This document shows positions 14,180 to 14,900 of a DNA stretch of 14,900 bases, piece by piece. The stretch spans positions 1 through 14,900 of the forward strand of contig JAZPXN010000089.1 in assembly GCA_045543655.1 (NCBI GenBank), read 5' to 3'. The stretch's first letter is position 1. Every line of letters starts with the position of its first letter. The notes under the pieces are model-generated. The model did not search any database and was not told where the DNA came from. It saw only the letters and a program-made list of their open reading frames with translations. This DNA is from RGIG995 sp045543655 (GTDB lineage Bacteria; Bacillota; Clostridia; Oscillospirales; UBA644). Both the position numbers and the translations under genes were made by a program.

Positions 14180-14423
14180 TTGCTTGATTCCTGCGAAATA
14201 CGAGCCCCATGATTTTTCAGTTAAAACCTACACCTATACTAAGGGATTCCTTCTTCCCGTGCGGGGTTGCAGGCCTCCCGCCCCGGACTGCCTTCGTGCC
14301 TCCGGTCAGCGGACGTTGGAAGCACAAAACACGGGAGGGGATTTTACCCGCCCTGCTGTCCAGCAGGTTTACGGAGTCATGACGCCCCTTTGGCGGAACG
14401 GAAAACGGTTTTGTGGGATCTCT
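14180..14423 (+). ncRNA. ssrS: Structured RNA, probable 6S RNA
   Basis: No gene fits here, but the sequence folds like a 6S RNA. A closing stem pairs 14186-14199 with 14408-14420 (13 bp with one bulge, extendable by two pairs). A large open region follows. An apical arm is formed by about 14251-14261 with 14330-14340 (11 bp including G-U). A small hairpin, CCTGCT/AGCAGG, lies at 14352-14367 in the 3' strand of the open region. The 5' TTCCTGCG and the AAAACCTAC stretch resemble Firmicutes 6S RNAs as I remember them. 6S RNA binds the sigma-A RNA polymerase by mimicking an open promoter. A strong terminator follows directly. TATTAT boxes lie at 14150-14158, but no convincing -35 was found. Confidence 0.55.
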
Positions 14424-14452
14424 CCCGTGTGTCGAAAGGCACACGGGTTTTT
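14424..14452 (+). terminator. Rho-independent terminator after the 6S-like RNA
   Basis: A perfect 8-bp GC-rich stem (CCCGTGTG/CACACGGG, 8-nt loop) is followed immediately by five T and then ATTTT. It begins 3 nt after the closing stem of the upstream RNA candidate, so it most likely ends that transcript and any readthrough from the DUF1292 gene. Confidence 0.9.
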
Positions 14453-14480
14453 ATTTTGGAGAAATGGGAGGGGAAGGCGT

Positions 14481-14512
14481 CTTCTTTTCTTTTCAGGAGA
14501 AAAGAAAAGAAG
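14481..14512. repeat. 14-bp perfect palindrome, left end of repeat block
   Basis: Two 14-base arms, one pyrimidine and one purine (CTTCTTTTCTTTTC and its complement), surround a 4-base centre AGGA. A closely related palindrome in opposite orientation (centre TCCT) lies at 14817-14848, so the two act as inverted ends of the 368-bp block between them. Confidence 0.85.
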
Positions 14513-14725
14513 CAAAAGAAAAGCCACGGCCATCGGATTCCATCCGATGGGGAGAAAAAAGAGAGAATTTCTCCATCCTAAAAGTACGCTTTTTTCGGAA
14601 AACCAAAAGAAGCAGAAGAAAAGCCACGGCTACCGGATTCCATCCGATGGGGAGAAAAAAGAAAGCATTTCTCCATCCCAAAAGTACGCTTTTTTCGGAA
14701 AACCAAAAAAAGCAAAAGAAAAGCC
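14511..14725. repeat. Tandem direct repeat with a 100-bp period (two full copies plus a partial third)
   Basis: Copies 14511-14610 and 14611-14710 differ at 7 of 100 positions by my count and have the same length. A third copy starts at 14711 and diverges after about 15 bases. Each unit has an A-rich AGCAAAAGAAAAGCC-type lead, a hairpin near its base 20-40, a second inverted pair (GGAGAAA/TTTCTCC), and a T-run followed by CGGAAAACC. No open reading frame with protein-like composition is present. Confidence 0.9.
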
Positions 14726-14730
14726 AAGGA

Positions 14731-14799
14731 CAACGCAATTCTTGCGTTGGAAGGAGGGATAAGAGCAGTCTCTACCCCCCGGCGCAAGGATTGCGCCGG
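14731..14799. repeat. Two strong hairpins inside the repeat block
   Basis: CAACGCAA/TTGCGTTG with a 3-base loop lies at 14731-14749. CCGGCGCAA/TTGCGCCGG with a 3-base loop lies at 14779-14799. They occupy the position, relative to the A-rich lead (or its complement at the right end), that the CCATCGGA/TCCGATGG hairpin holds in the first 100-bp unit. Between them is a short unstructured stretch, GGAGGGATAAGAGCAGTCTC, of unknown meaning. Confidence 0.8.
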
Positions 14800-14816
14800 C
14801 CGCCGCTTTTTCTTTG

Positions 14817-14848
14817 TTTCTTTCTTTTTCTCCTGAAAAAGAAAGAAA
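14817..14848. repeat. 14-bp perfect palindrome, right end of repeat block
   Basis: The arms TTTCTTTCTTTTTC and its complement surround TCCT. On the opposite strand it reads TTTCAGGAGAAA at its core, the same core as the palindrome at 14481-14512, followed by a similar A-rich lead and hairpin. This makes the block an inverted-end element. Confidence 0.85.
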
Positions 14849-14852
14849 ACCG

Positions 14853-14900
<48 letters not shown>

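Noticed and set aside
14511..14725. CRISPR array
   Set aside because: The near-identical unit is 100 bp with no unique spacers between short repeats and no cas genes.
14184..14762. 192-codon plus-strand open frame across the 6S-like RNA and repeats
   Set aside because: It crosses an RNA fold, a terminator and the tandem repeat, and its Lys/Ser-rich product follows the repeat composition. No ribosome binding site or family match was seen.

Overview
The window is the S10-spc-alpha ribosomal protein cluster of a Gram-positive anaerobe of the class Clostridia, most likely an Oscillospiraceae/Ruminococcaceae-type gut bacterium. This placement is inferred from gene order, the zinc-binding forms of S14, L36 and adenylate kinase, a DUF1292 (YrzB-like) neighbour, strong AGGAGG ribosome binding sites and moderately high GC. 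The species cannot be named from sequence alone. Everything from 1 to about 13541 is transcribed on the minus strand, so the operon is read from right to left.

Operon in transcription order: a perfect-consensus sigma-A promoter (13548-13576), a roughly 330-nt structured 5' leader, then rpsJ, rplC, rplD, rplW, rplB, rpsS, rplV, rpsC, rplP, rpmC, rpsQ, rplN, rplX, rplE, rpsZ, rpsH, rplF, rplR, rpsE, rpmD, rplO, secY, adk, map, infA, rpmJ, rpsM, rpsK and the first codons of rpsD, which is cut by the window edge. Gaps are mostly 10-60 nt or small overlaps. The exception is a 131-nt gap between rpsJ and rplC that holds three back-to-back hairpins. The genes supply ribosome parts, the SecY translocon channel, adenylate kinase, N-terminal methionine removal and initiation factor IF1.

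Two things in the operon stand out. First, secY carries an in-frame TAG at codon 18 (3988-3990) inside otherwise intact SecY sequence. None of the 29 complete reading frames here ends in TAG. Second, the S10 leader folds on paper into a long-range helix closing a set of local hairpins, with an alternative pairing that would compete with the hairpin next to the rpsJ ribosome binding site.

To the right of the operon, a divergent consensus promoter drives a plus-strand DUF1292 gene (13742-14089) whose protein ends in a Cys/His-rich tail. It is followed by a structured RNA candidate that resembles a Firmicutes 6S RNA (about 14180-14423) and ends at a strong intrinsic terminator. The last 450 bases hold no gene. 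They contain a purine-rich, palindrome-bounded repeat block (14481-14848) with an exact 100-bp tandem period and hairpins that change sequence but keep pairing, then a run of C that looks like a contig-end artefact.
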